A DNA stretch of 64,000 nt from Thermococcus siculi. Lineage in GTDB: Archaea > Methanobacteriota_B > Thermococci > Thermococcales > Thermococcaceae. Below, in pieces: positions 35,088 to 42,652 of the stretch (its first letter is position 1; each line of letters starts with the position of its first letter). Location: NCBI RefSeq assembly GCF_002214505.1, contig NZ_CP015103.1, positions 124,001-188,000 of the forward strand, read 5' to 3'. The translations under genes and the position numbers were made by a program. The notes under the pieces were generated by a model. It was not told the origin of the DNA. It saw nothing but the letters and a program-made list of their open reading frames with translations, and searched no databases.

Positions 35088-35211
35088 ACCTTGCCATTCT
35101 TGTACAGGGATGCCCTTAATTGGGCAAGTGATGTGCAATTTGTTACAATGCTCTGCGAGATTTCCCGGCTCCTCTGTGACCCCTTTTCTCAGTAAGTTGG
35201 AACCCACTAAA

Positions 35212-35225
35212 AGTGATATATCACT
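35212..35225. promoter_or_regulatory. 14-bp perfect palindrome in divergent spacer
   Basis: AGTGATATATCACT is a perfect palindrome located between the second symporter and the UPF0173 gene, about 30 bases upstream of an AT-rich promoter candidate for the latter (tttaagtt, about 35252-35259). Probable operator for an unknown dimeric regulator. Confidence 0.4.
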
Positions 35226-35293
35226 GGGTAACAGCCGCCGTTTCCCGAAACCTTTAAGTTAGTTCGGGTTAGTATAATCCTGAGGTGATGGGA

Positions 35294-35968
35294 ATGGTGA
35301 GGGTGAAGTTTCTCGGCCACGCGGCTTTCCTGATCGAGGGAAGCAAGAAAATCCTGATAGACCCGTTCCTCACGGGCAACCCGAAGGCAGCGGTAAAGCC
35401 GGAAGAGGTCGAGGCGGACCTGATACTGATAACCCACGCCCACGGCGACCACATAGGTGACGCCGTGGCTATAGCCCAGAGGACCGGGGCGAAGATCGTC
35501 GCCATGTACGACATAGCCAACTACCTCGTCGAGGGCAATCAGGGGATAACCACGATAGGCATGAACTACGGCCCGACCGAGGTGGACGGCGTTAAGATAG
35601 TCCAGGTTCCGGCCTGGCACTCGAGCAGCGACGGGAAGTACGGCATAGGCAACGCCTGCGGTTACATAGTTGAACTCGACGGCGTCAAAATCTACCACGC
35701 CGGCGACACCTTCGTGTTCGGCGATATGGCCCTCTTTAACGAGCTTTACGGGCCGATCGACGTTGCCCTGCTCCCGATAGGCGGGCACTTCACGATGGGG
35801 CCGAAGGAAGCTGCCAAAGCGGTCGAGCTTCTCAGGCCGAGGAAGGTCGTCCCGATGCACTACAACACCTGGCCGCCGATTGCACAGGATCCTGAGGAGT
35901 TCAGGAGACTCGTCGGCGACAGAGCCGAGGTCGTCATCCTCGAACCCGGTGAGACCCTGGAGCTTTGA
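35294..35968 (+). CDS. UPF0173 metal-dependent hydrolase
   Basis: A 224-residue metallo-beta-lactamase-fold protein of the UPF0173 family. The metal site is shown by THAHGDHIGDA (near residue 50), WHSS near 110, HAGDTFVFGDM near 140 and MHYNTWP near 195. The biochemical role is unknown; some members act on phosphodiesters or thioesters. The ATG at 35294 is chosen because GGTGATGG lies directly before it. The gene is divergent from the symporter and precedes a membrane-sensor gene on the same strand with 44 bases between. Confidence 0.88.
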   Translation: MVRVKFLGHAAFLIEGSKKILIDPFLTGNPKAAVKPEEVEADLILITHAHGDHIGDAVAIAQRTGAKIVAMYDIANYLVEGNQGITTIGMNYGPTEVDGVKIVQVPAWHSSSDGKYGIGNACGYIVELDGVKIYHAGDTFVFGDMALFNELYGPIDVALLPIGGHFTMGPKEAAKAVELLRPRKVVPMHYNTWPPIAQDPEEFRRLVGDRAEVVILEPGETLEL

Positions 35969-36012
35969 AAAACCTTTTAAGGGGCTTTTCTTACCCTTTT
36001 TAAGGTGATGAA

Positions 36013-37017
36013 ATGGTTAAACGGGCCGTTGCTCTGGCGCTCATGGTGGTCGTGTTCTCATCGTTCCTGCTCCCCCTTGCTTCAGCCCAGGAAAAGGAGG
36101 AGAAACCCAAGTACGACCTGATAATCGTCCGTAACGACGACATGATAGACTATATACTGGCCATTCCCTACTCCAAGATGCTGGACGTCCCGATTCTCCC
36201 GGTCAATCCTAAGGAACTCGACCCCGCGACCATTGCCCAGCTCCAGAGCTACGCCCAGTTCGGGTGGAACCATGTGCTCATAATAGGCGATTCCCAAGCT
36301 GTAAGCGACGAGGTTCAGGACGAGCTCCTCAACATGGGCTTTGTAGTTGAGAGGATAGGCGGCGCGGTTAGAACGGAGACCGCCGCCAAGCTGGCCCTCC
36401 ATTTCTACCCCAACGGCGCCGACACCGTGGTCGTCGCCAGCTCCAGCGACTACGGTTCAGCCCTCGCCGCCGCGAGGTGGGCCATGGTGTACGGCTTCCC
36501 CCTCCTCCTTACCCAGGAGGACGCACTGTCGGATTCCACGGCCGACGCCATAAAGAAGCTCGACCCCGAGCTGGTTGAGCTTATGGGCGCCGGAATGTCC
36601 AAGGACGTCCAGAAGAAGATAGAGGAGATGGGCTACCAGACCTACTGGGTCAAGGAAAACATCGAGATAACGATACCCGAGCAGCCCAAGGAGACCAACT
36701 GGACGGTCGTCATACTGGCGGTGCTGGTTTCCCTTGTGGTGGCGATTCCGGCTTCGGTATACTACGCCAGAAAGCGCTGGGCCGCCAACAGGGTGCCGAT
36801 AGAGGTCCTCACAGAGAAGGAGCGCATAGTTGTCAAGGCGATCATCGACAAGGGAGGCACCGTCAAGCAGGAGGAGCTGCCGGAACTGACGGGCTATTCA
36901 AGGCCGACCATCAGCAGGATAATCCAGGAACTGGAGAAGAAGCAGCTCGTGGAGAGGGAGAAGGTTGGGAAAACCTTCATAGTGAAGCTCACGAAGGAGA
37001 TAATAATCCGCGACTGA
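36013..37017 (+). CDS. Membrane-anchored regulator: extracytoplasmic CWB2-like domain, one helix, winged helix
   Basis: A 334-residue protein. A signal peptide (1-25, ending ASAQ) is followed by an outer domain (about 30-215) resembling cell-wall-binding repeat 2 proteins (YDLIIVRNDDMIDYILAIPYSK; DTVVVASSSDYGSALAAARWA; PLLLTQEDALSDSTADAIKKL). A membrane helix spans about 231-252, and the inner C-terminal domain (about 265-334) is a MarR-like winged helix (LPELTGYSRPTISRIIQELEKKQLVERE). Thus one polypeptide may sense outside the cell and bind DNA inside. The ATG follows AAGGTGATG. Confidence 0.8.
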   Translation: MVKRAVALALMVVVFSSFLLPLASAQEKEEKPKYDLIIVRNDDMIDYILAIPYSKMLDVPILPVNPKELDPATIAQLQSYAQFGWNHVLIIGDSQAVSDEVQDELLNMGFVVERIGGAVRTETAAKLALHFYPNGADTVVVASSSDYGSALAAARWAMVYGFPLLLTQEDALSDSTADAIKKLDPELVELMGAGMSKDVQKKIEEMGYQTYWVKENIEITIPEQPKETNWTVVILAVLVSLVVAIPASVYYARKRWAANRVPIEVLTEKERIVVKAIIDKGGTVKQEELPELTGYSRPTISRIIQELEKKQLVEREKVGKTFIVKLTKEIIIRD

Positions 37018-37107
37018 CCGGTCGGAAAGCCCTACCGCTCATCACTTTTTTCAGCCCTGGCCGTTCTCCTCATCCCGAAGGTGAGGGGAGGAGAATAAAA
37101 AGGAGGT

Positions 37108-37251
37108 TCACTTTCTGAACAGGTGCCCGTGGGCCCTGTTAACGTGTCTCGTGTACTCCTTGGAGTCCCTGAAGAGCATTCCACAGCGCGGGCAGCGGTA
37201 GTAGCGGACACCGTCGCGGTCGTAGAAGATAACCGCCTTCAGCTCCGCCAC
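37108..37251 (-). CDS. Short C2H2 zinc-finger protein
   Basis: A 47-residue protein with one C2H2 finger: Cys20-x2-Cys23, then His36-x4-His41 ([22 protein letters not shown], written here as positions 20-41). The basic ending HGHLFRK follows. Small single-finger proteins of this kind occur widely in Thermococcales and probably bind DNA or RNA. The GTG start at 37251 follows GGAGGTGG; GTG 37257 is a two-codon longer option. It is convergent to the sensor gene and downstream of no evident operon partner. Confidence 0.7.
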   Translation of the reverse strand: MAELKAVIFYDRDGVRYYRCPRCGMLFRDSKEYTRHVNRAHGHLFRK

Positions 37252-37324
37252 TTCCACCACCTCCGCGCTTAGGTGGGGGGAGGTATTTTAAAATTTTACG
37301 GCGTGAGAAGAGGGGAAAATGGTA

Positions 37325-38137
37325 TCAGACCCATATCCTGTTGCCCTTCACCTTCAGGTAGCCGAGGGTTTGAAGTTCCTTCAGGAAGTCCTCTATAGCT
37401 TCTTCGTCGAAGTAGATGTTCACCCTCTCCCTCTCGCCCTCGACCACTATCGGCTCCCTCTCCAGGAGAGCCTCCATCAGTTCGTTCTTGCGCCTGTACT
37501 TCTCGGCCAGCTCGAGGATGACGTCGGCCAGAACGGAGCGGGCTATGCCGTCGAACATCGCCTCCACGACACTCTCCTCTGTCGCGTACTCCTCCGCTAT
37601 CTCCAGAGCCGCCTCGACCAGCTCCCTCTCGACCTCCATGACCTCGACGTAGTAGTTCTTCTCGAGGGTGTACTCCGTGACCATGCTCGGGTTGAAGCGC
37701 TCCTCCAGCCCGTCTAGGTACTCCTCAACCTCGTCTATCGGAAAGCGAAGCTCAATCTTAAGGACGTCCAGCGCTGGCCTCTCGCGGAGGATCAGCTTGC
37801 CGTCCTCCTCCTCGACCGCCCCAGCTTCCATGAGCGCGGTGACGAGTATCAGCTTTCCGAGGTCGGACTCTCCAAAGAGCGCCTCAATGCTTTTTTCCTC
37901 TCCCAACCCCCAGTCCGAGAGCATCTCATCGTAAGCTGCCTTCAGCTCCTCCAGGTACTCCTCCACCGGCTCGATGCCCTCGCCCTTTTCGAGTATCTCT
38001 GCGTAGGTGCCTTCGATGACGATGTAGTGCAGTATCTGCGGGGAGACCTCCTCCCTCGTCCTGTTCATTATCCCGGCCCTGCTGAGTTCCCTCGACAGGG
38101 CGTTCATATCCTCCCGACTCAACACCTCAAGCCTCAA
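37325..38137 (-). CDS. Hypothetical acidic helical protein
   Basis: About 270 residues, soluble, very rich in Glu, with long helices and no recognised domain except a possible winged-helix-like C-terminus (EEAIEDFLKELQTLGYLKVKGNRIWV). A TTG start at 38137 is preceded by GGTGA; an in-frame GTG at 38146 overlaps that site. It follows the upstream membrane-protein gene by about 40 bases on the same strand and may be cotranscribed. I do not recognise a family. Confidence 0.6.
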   Translation of the reverse strand: MRLEVLSREDMNALSRELSRAGIMNRTREEVSPQILHYIVIEGTYAEILEKGEGIEPVEEYLEELKAAYDEMLSDWGLGEEKSIEALFGESDLGKLILVTALMEAGAVEEEDGKLILRERPALDVLKIELRFPIDEVEEYLDGLEERFNPSMVTEYTLEKNYYVEVMEVERELVEAALEIAEEYATEESVVEAMFDGIARSVLADVILELAEKYRRKNELMEALLEREPIVVEGERERVNIYFDEEAIEDFLKELQTLGYLKVKGNRIWV

Positions 38138-38177
38138 GCTTCTCACCGGAGATAGAAAGGTGAAAGGGGTTATAACC

Positions 38178-38819
38178 TTAGCCTTCCAGGAGGGTCTTCA
38201 GGAGGGCCTTCAAGGGCCTGTTCGTGAGCTTCTCGATGGTGTCCCTGACCTCACCCTCGAGTTCCGGCGAGTAGTTGGCGTAGAGGTACAGGGCGTAGGC
38301 GTTGAGCTTTGGATCACCCTCGGCCATTCTCTCGACGGCGCTGGCCAGCACCGGGTTGCCGAGAAGCTCATCTGCGATCGCCACCAAGGTCTTCCTATCA
38401 TCCCCCTCGACGGCCTCCCTGAGAGGACGATAGAATCTCACGAGAACCTCCCGGGCCAGTCTCTCCCTGTCTTCCAGTTCCTCCATTGGAGTTGGCGGGG
38501 TTTCGCGCCTGCTCCAGAGGAGGTAAGCCACGGGGGCGATCAGGAGGACGAGGGATATTATGAAATAGGGCAGCAGGGGAATGTTGAAGTAGTAGGGAAG
38601 GCGGTTCTTCATGAAGAGGAGCGCCAGCATGCCGATGACTATCCACGCCCCCATCAGGAGGAGGTAGTAGGCGCTGTAATCCTTCCGCCTGAGGGCGCGG
38701 TATTTCGTCGGTGCCCCTATCTCCTCCAGGTACCTCATCCTGTCCTCGGCCATCTCGATCTCCGCTTCGAGGCGCTTTATGCGCCTGTCTATCTCGGCCA
38801 GCACCTCGTCCTTTCCCAT
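38178..38819 (-). CDS. Hypothetical membrane protein
   Basis: A 213-residue protein. An N-terminal coiled helix (residues 1-35, DRRIKRLEAEIEMAEDRMRYLEE) is followed by two membrane helices (about 52-70 and 78-100) and a soluble helical C-terminal domain. The ATG at 38819 is preceded by GGAGTG; the longer open frame has no ribosome binding site. It may be cotranscribed with the acidic protein gene downstream. No family or function is recognised. Confidence 0.6.
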   Translation of the reverse strand: MGKDEVLAEIDRRIKRLEAEIEMAEDRMRYLEEIGAPTKYRALRRKDYSAYYLLLMGAWIVIGMLALLFMKNRLPYYFNIPLLPYFIISLVLLIAPVAYLLWSRRETPPTPMEELEDRERLAREVLVRFYRPLREAVEGDDRKTLVAIADELLGNPVLASAVERMAEGDPKLNAYALYLYANYSPELEGEVRDTIEKLTNRPLKALLKTLLEG

Positions 38820-38906
38820 GGGCAGCACTCCATCAGAGGTTGTGCCTAGAACCTCATAAGCTTTCCGCGTTGGGGGAAAGGGGAGATCCAAAGGAGAGAA
38901 GAGGAG

Positions 38907-39779
38907 TCACTCCCCGCCCTTCTCAAGGAGCTTCCTCACGTAGCGCGGCATCTGGAAGAGCGTCTCGTGCCTCTCGGGGTCGTAGTAGTAGAGGTCGAGG
39001 TTTTTAGCCCTCTCGAGGTCGACCTTCGTGAAGTCTATATCGCCCTTAACACCCACAAGGAAGCTCCAGGGGGATGCGTAGCCGATGACCGGGAAGCTGA
39101 AGTAGTAGACCCTGTCGAAGACCCTCTTCATAGCCTTGTACGCATCTATAAGCTCGTTGGTGAAGAGGTAGACGCTGCCGGCCTGGGTTATGTATATTCC
39201 CGGATCGCCGAGCTTCTCGTAGGCGTCGCGGTAGAAGTCCTCACTGAAGAGGAGCTTTGCCGGCCCGACCGGGTCGGTGGAGTCGACTATTATGGCGTCG
39301 AACTTCTCGCCGCTCTCGCGGAGGTACTTCACGCCGTCGCCTATTATCAGCTCGGCCCTCGGCTCCTCCTTCTTTATGAGCCTGTCCAACAGCTCCTTGG
39401 CCACGTCGAGGTAGAGGTAGGAAGCCTCAACGACGCCGTCGTCTATCTCCACCATCGTGGCCTTCTCCACAGTTTCGTGCCTGAGAACCTCCCTGAGGGT
39501 TCCGCCGTCGCCGCCTCCGATGACGAGTACCCTTCTCGGGTTCGGGTGGGCGAGCAGAACCGGGTGAACGAGAACCTCGTGGTAGCTCTCCTCCCCGACC
39601 TCAACGAGCTGGACCGTGCCATCGAGGACGAGCAGCTTGCCGAAGCCCTCGGTCTCGTATATCTCGAGCCTCTGATAATCCGTCTGCGTCTCAAAGAGCC
39701 GCCGGATGACCTTGAAGCCAACGCCGTAGCCCCTAGGATACCATTCGATGAAAGCGTTATCCTCCTCGTTGTACCCCAT
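38907..39779 (-). CDS. speE: Polyamine aminopropyltransferase (spermidine synthase family)
   Basis: A 290-residue enzyme that transfers the aminopropyl group from decarboxylated SAM to a polyamine acceptor. The SAM-site motif [18 protein letters not shown] (about 84-101) and [15 protein letters not shown] (about 164-178) are diagnostic. In Thermococcus the preferred acceptor is agmatine, giving N1-aminopropylagmatine. The pyruvoyl arginine decarboxylase that makes agmatine is encoded 600 bases upstream on the same strand. The ATG at 39779 follows GGTGAGACTC. Confidence 0.93.
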   Translation of the reverse strand: MGYNEEDNAFIEWYPRGYGVGFKVIRRLFETQTDYQRLEIYETEGFGKLLVLDGTVQLVEVGEESYHEVLVHPVLLAHPNPRRVLVIGGGDGGTLREVLRHETVEKATMVEIDDGVVEASYLYLDVAKELLDRLIKKEEPRAELIIGDGVKYLRESGEKFDAIIVDSTDPVGPAKLLFSEDFYRDAYEKLGDPGIYITQAGSVYLFTNELIDAYKAMKRVFDRVYYFSFPVIGYASPWSFLVGVKGDIDFTKVDLERAKNLDLYYYDPERHETLFQMPRYVRKLLEKGGE

Positions 39780-39877
39780 GAGTCTCACCGGGATTAGGTA
39801 GGGCGTTGGGTTTTAAAGTTTGGGGTTTCCCTCGGCCGAAGAAATTTTTATAAACGTCCCGGCAATTACGGGCGGTG

Positions 39878-40372
39878 ATGGAGTCCGGAATAAGGCGCAA
39901 ACTCTCTCAGGAGCTGGTACGAATAAGGGGGGAGATCGAGGACGGGATGAGATACGGAATCCCCCACGTCGTCGGTGAGATCGTGGACGGTGGGGGAGAA
40001 GCCGAAGTCAGGCTCTCCGTGGCGGTTTTTTAAAAATCCAGGCACAGCTGGGTAATCCGGGAGGACGGGACGGTTCTTTTCCTCCACCCCGCGGAGGAGG
40101 CGAACCCCCACAGGCTCTTCTTCGATATATGGCGCCTTCTTGACGGGAGGAAAAAGGGGAACGGGGGCTTTGGGCCGGGCACCCGCGTGAAGGGTATCCT
40201 CAAGAACGCCCTCCAGAGGGAGGGATTCGATGTTCTCTGGATCACGGTCCGCCCCGTGGGAGAGCTTGAGTACATCGAGGTCTGGGCGGCGAAAGGGGGC
40301 AACAGGTATAGCATGCTGTTCCAGAAGATATCCTCCGGGGACTACGTGCTGATGGAAATGGAAAAGGTCTGA
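39878..40372 (+). pseudogene. Hypothetical protein broken by an in-frame TAA
   Basis: Reading through one TAA (40031-40033, codon 52) gives a continuous 164-codon frame from ATG 39878 to TGA 40372. Part one (ESGIRRKLSQELVRIRGEIEDGMRYG) and part two (SRHSWVIREDGTVLFLHPAEE to KISSGDYVLMEMEKV) both use typical Thermococcus codons, so the whole looks like one recent gene. GGTG precedes the ATG, and a TATA box (tttataaac, about 39848-39856) stands upstream. The stop sits in a T6A5 run (ttttttaaaaa). I do not recognise the family. Confidence 0.6.
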
Positions 40373-40378
40373 AAAGAA

Positions 40379-40852
40379 TCAGTACGGGAACATCACAACA
40401 ACCGCCAGAGCCGCGGCGGGCTTGTCCTTCACCGTTATGCTCGCGCTCGCAACCCTGAACTCGGCCAGCTTCCAGCCGCGCTGGGCGAAGCCCTCCTCTA
40501 CCATCTTCCTGACCATCTCCTCGGCCTCTTCCTTGGTGCAGTAGCCGGAGTACTCGTATATGAGACCGCCCTCGTTGTTCTCGCTGATGCCCACCCCCAA
40601 AGCGGCGCTTATGGTCATTCCCGGCTCGTCGCTCTCGATGTGGGCGTAGACGGTCGGCAGGAGCATCCCTATCGGCACGTCGTGAACCTCGTCCATCCAC
40701 TCTATGTGCGCGGGGATAACGCTGCTCAGCTTGACGAGGTTGACGTTGCCGATGCCGAGCTTGAGGAGCGCGTTGTCAAACGCGTTGAGCTTGGTACCTC
40801 CTTCGGCAACTGCGGCACCTATAAATGCTCTCTTGGGTGTTGTCCAGCTCAT
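40379..40852 (-). CDS. pdaD: Pyruvoyl-dependent arginine decarboxylase
   Basis: A 157-residue proenzyme that cleaves itself at Ser43-Ser44 (KLSSVIPAHIEW) to create the catalytic pyruvoyl group, then decarboxylates arginine to agmatine, the first step of polyamine synthesis. The start ATG 40852 follows GGAGTTCGG. Other family features are AFIGAAVAEGGTKLNAFDNAL and YAHIESDEPGMTISAALGVG. A minus-strand TATA candidate (cctataatcg, about 40892-40899) fits the start. The neighbour speE acts on the product, which makes the assignment firm. Confidence 0.94.
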   Translation of the reverse strand: MSWTTPKRAFIGAAVAEGGTKLNAFDNALLKLGIGNVNLVKLSSVIPAHIEWMDEVHDVPIGMLLPTVYAHIESDEPGMTISAALGVGISENNEGGLIYEYSGYCTKEEAEEMVRKMVEEGFAQRGWKLAEFRVASASITVKDKPAAALAVVVMFPY

Positions 40853-40974
40853 CCGAACTCCCTCCTCCTTTTTCTCACCGATTAGGCGATTATAGGGCAA
40901 AGTAACGGTTCGCTTACTCGCTACTCTGCAGGCGGCTTAAAAACGTTTCGTTATATTTGAAAGGGGCACGGGAG

Positions 40975-41015
40975 GGCCTTTTCGTGGGCAAAGCCCGCAG
41001 AAAAAGCAGGGGCCA
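40975..41015 (-). terminator. Hairpin region after the antiporter gene
   Basis: The sequence around gggcaaagccc forms a small stem, flanked by a complementary ccttttc / gaaaaag pair, making a longer imperfect hairpin just past the antiporter stop codon. It probably ends antiporter transcription. Confidence 0.4.
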
Positions 41016-41018
41016 CCA

Positions 41019-42167
41019 CTAAGAAACCTTGCTGGCCTTCTTTGAGCTTCTGTGATTCACAATCCTGCCCACGGTGGCGGAGGCGAATATGCCGAGGACG
41101 CTCGCGAGGGAGGACATGGCGTACATGTGCTCGCTCAGCACGCCGGAGACGAATCCAATCTCACCTATGAGGAGGCCGAGGACTCCAAAGCTTGCTATTC
41201 CTGCGCCACGGACTAGACTTTTGGAGGGGCCGTCCTTCCGGACGGCGAGCGTTGAGAGTAGGAGCCTCACGGTGTAGATGGCCACGAAGAACTCAATGAC
41301 GACGAAGGAAAGCTCCGTCTCGAAGTTCAGTCCACGCCAGGCGAAGAATATGGGCGCGAAGATGCCATAGGTAACACCGCTGAGTATCGTCGTTAACCTC
41401 TCGTACTGCTTTGTCCCCAGGAGGTCGCTGTGCATGAGCAGGCCCGCCAGGAAGCCACCGATGGTAAAGTGCATCCCTATCTCCTCGCTTATGAACGCGA
41501 GGGACGTGGAGAGTACCATGAACAGCCCAAAGACGGCCTCGTCGCTCTTGAGCCTGCGGAGGAACCGGATGAGCATGACCTTGTGCTTTATGCCTATGAG
41601 GTAGTTGACGTAGAGTATGCCGCCGATGAAGATGGCGTCCTTGAGTATGTCGAGGAGTATGGGCGCGTAGTCGCCGGGACTCTCGTGGAAACGAACCGTC
41701 ATGTAGACGATGAAAAGGCCCATTATCTCGCTTATGACCGCGTAGGAGAGGGCGACGTGGAGAAAGCCCTCGCCGAAGAAGCGCTTTAACCTGAGTACTA
41801 TGGGTGCGGAAGCTATTGAGAGTATGGCCGCGGAGACGATGTTGTCGAAGCCGACCACCCCGCCGGTGAAGGGGATTGTGATCAGGAACATGACGATGTA
41901 GGTTGCAACGTAGAGGGGGACCGTCTTCCTCCCGGCGTAGTGAAGCTCCTCAGGGGTCACCTCCAGACCCGCGGAGATCATCAGGAAAAAGAGGCCAAGC
42001 TCCGCCAGAAGCTCCATCTGATCGCGCGGCATGCCAACGAGAACCGCGCTCAGTATCATTCCTGCCGTTATCTCACCCAGGAAACCGGGGTAGCCAAGCC
42101 TCTCGAAGACCTCGGCAAGAAGCCTCGCGAACGCTATGATGATGAAGACGTACCCGATGATTTCCAT
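41019..42167 (-). CDS. Cation:proton antiporter, CPA2 family
   Basis: A 382-residue membrane protein with about 12 helices, of the KefB/NapA-like monovalent cation:proton antiporter family. The N-terminus (ARLLAEVFERLGYPGFLGEITAGMIL) and SAGLEVTPEEL near residue 67 are typical, as is HFTIGGFLAGLLMH near 225. It probably exchanges Na+ or K+ for protons. No TrkA-N domain follows the membrane part. It is divergent from the ACT-domain gene and separated from the Mrp operon by that gene. Confidence 0.85.
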   Translation of the reverse strand: MEIIGYVFIIIAFARLLAEVFERLGYPGFLGEITAGMILSAVLVGMPRDQMELLAELGLFFLMISAGLEVTPEELHYAGRKTVPLYVATYIVMFLITIPFTGGVVGFDNIVSAAILSIASAPIVLRLKRFFGEGFLHVALSYAVISEIMGLFIVYMTVRFHESPGDYAPILLDILKDAIFIGGILYVNYLIGIKHKVMLIRFLRRLKSDEAVFGLFMVLSTSLAFISEEIGMHFTIGGFLAGLLMHSDLLGTKQYERLTTILSGVTYGIFAPIFFAWRGLNFETELSFVVIEFFVAIYTVRLLLSTLAVRKDGPSKSLVRGAGIASFGVLGLLIGEIGFVSGVLSEHMYAMSSLASVLGIFASATVGRIVNHRSSKKASKVS

Positions 42168-42244
42168 GTCGGCCCCCTACGGCACGGAAGTTAATAACCC
42201 TTCCGCCGGGCAAGACTTTTATCGTCTTGAGCGTACGTTCCTCC

Positions 42245-42652
42245 ATGAGGCACTACGAGATAGTCCGGATAAAGGAGAGCGGAAAGATAGAGGTGCCCCT
42301 CGAGTACGCCTACGACCTCGGACTCGTTGAGGGAGCCTATTTTCTGCTGGAGATAGACACGGACCTGAAGGAACTCCACGCCGAGCGCGTTGCACTGCCC
42401 GGGAAGAGACTCGTCGAGGTGGAGCTGGTGGTGGAGGACAAGCCCGGTGTTCTGGCCAGGATAAGCGGACTGATGGGAAGGCACGGGGCCAACATACTCT
42501 TCAGCGAGTCCGAGGAGCTGTCCGCCATAGGGCTGGCGGGGATAGTGGCAGTGATAGACGTGGGGAGCATGAACGGCACCGTGGACGAGCTTCTGAGTGA
42601 GCTGAAGGCCCTGCCCGAGGTGAAAGAGGTCACCTTCCGCCCGCTGGAGTGA
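42245..42652 (+). CDS. ACT-domain protein with AbrB-like N-terminus
   Basis: A 135-residue protein. Residues 1-50 (YEIVRIKESGKIEVPLEYAYDLGLVEG) resemble a SpoVT/AbrB-type DNA-binding swapped hairpin, and residues 56-130 form an ACT domain (LVVEDKPGVLARISGLMGRHGANI), which usually binds amino acids. This combination suggests a small amino-acid-responsive regulator. A TATA box (cttttatcg, about 42214-42222) lies about 25 bases before ATG 42245, so the mRNA is likely leaderless. Its 3' end overlaps the convergent Mrp gene by 23 bases. Confidence 0.72.
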   Translation: MRHYEIVRIKESGKIEVPLEYAYDLGLVEGAYFLLEIDTDLKELHAERVALPGKRLVEVELVVEDKPGVLARISGLMGRHGANILFSESEELSAIGLAGIVAVIDVGSMNGTVDELLSELKALPEVKEVTFRPLE

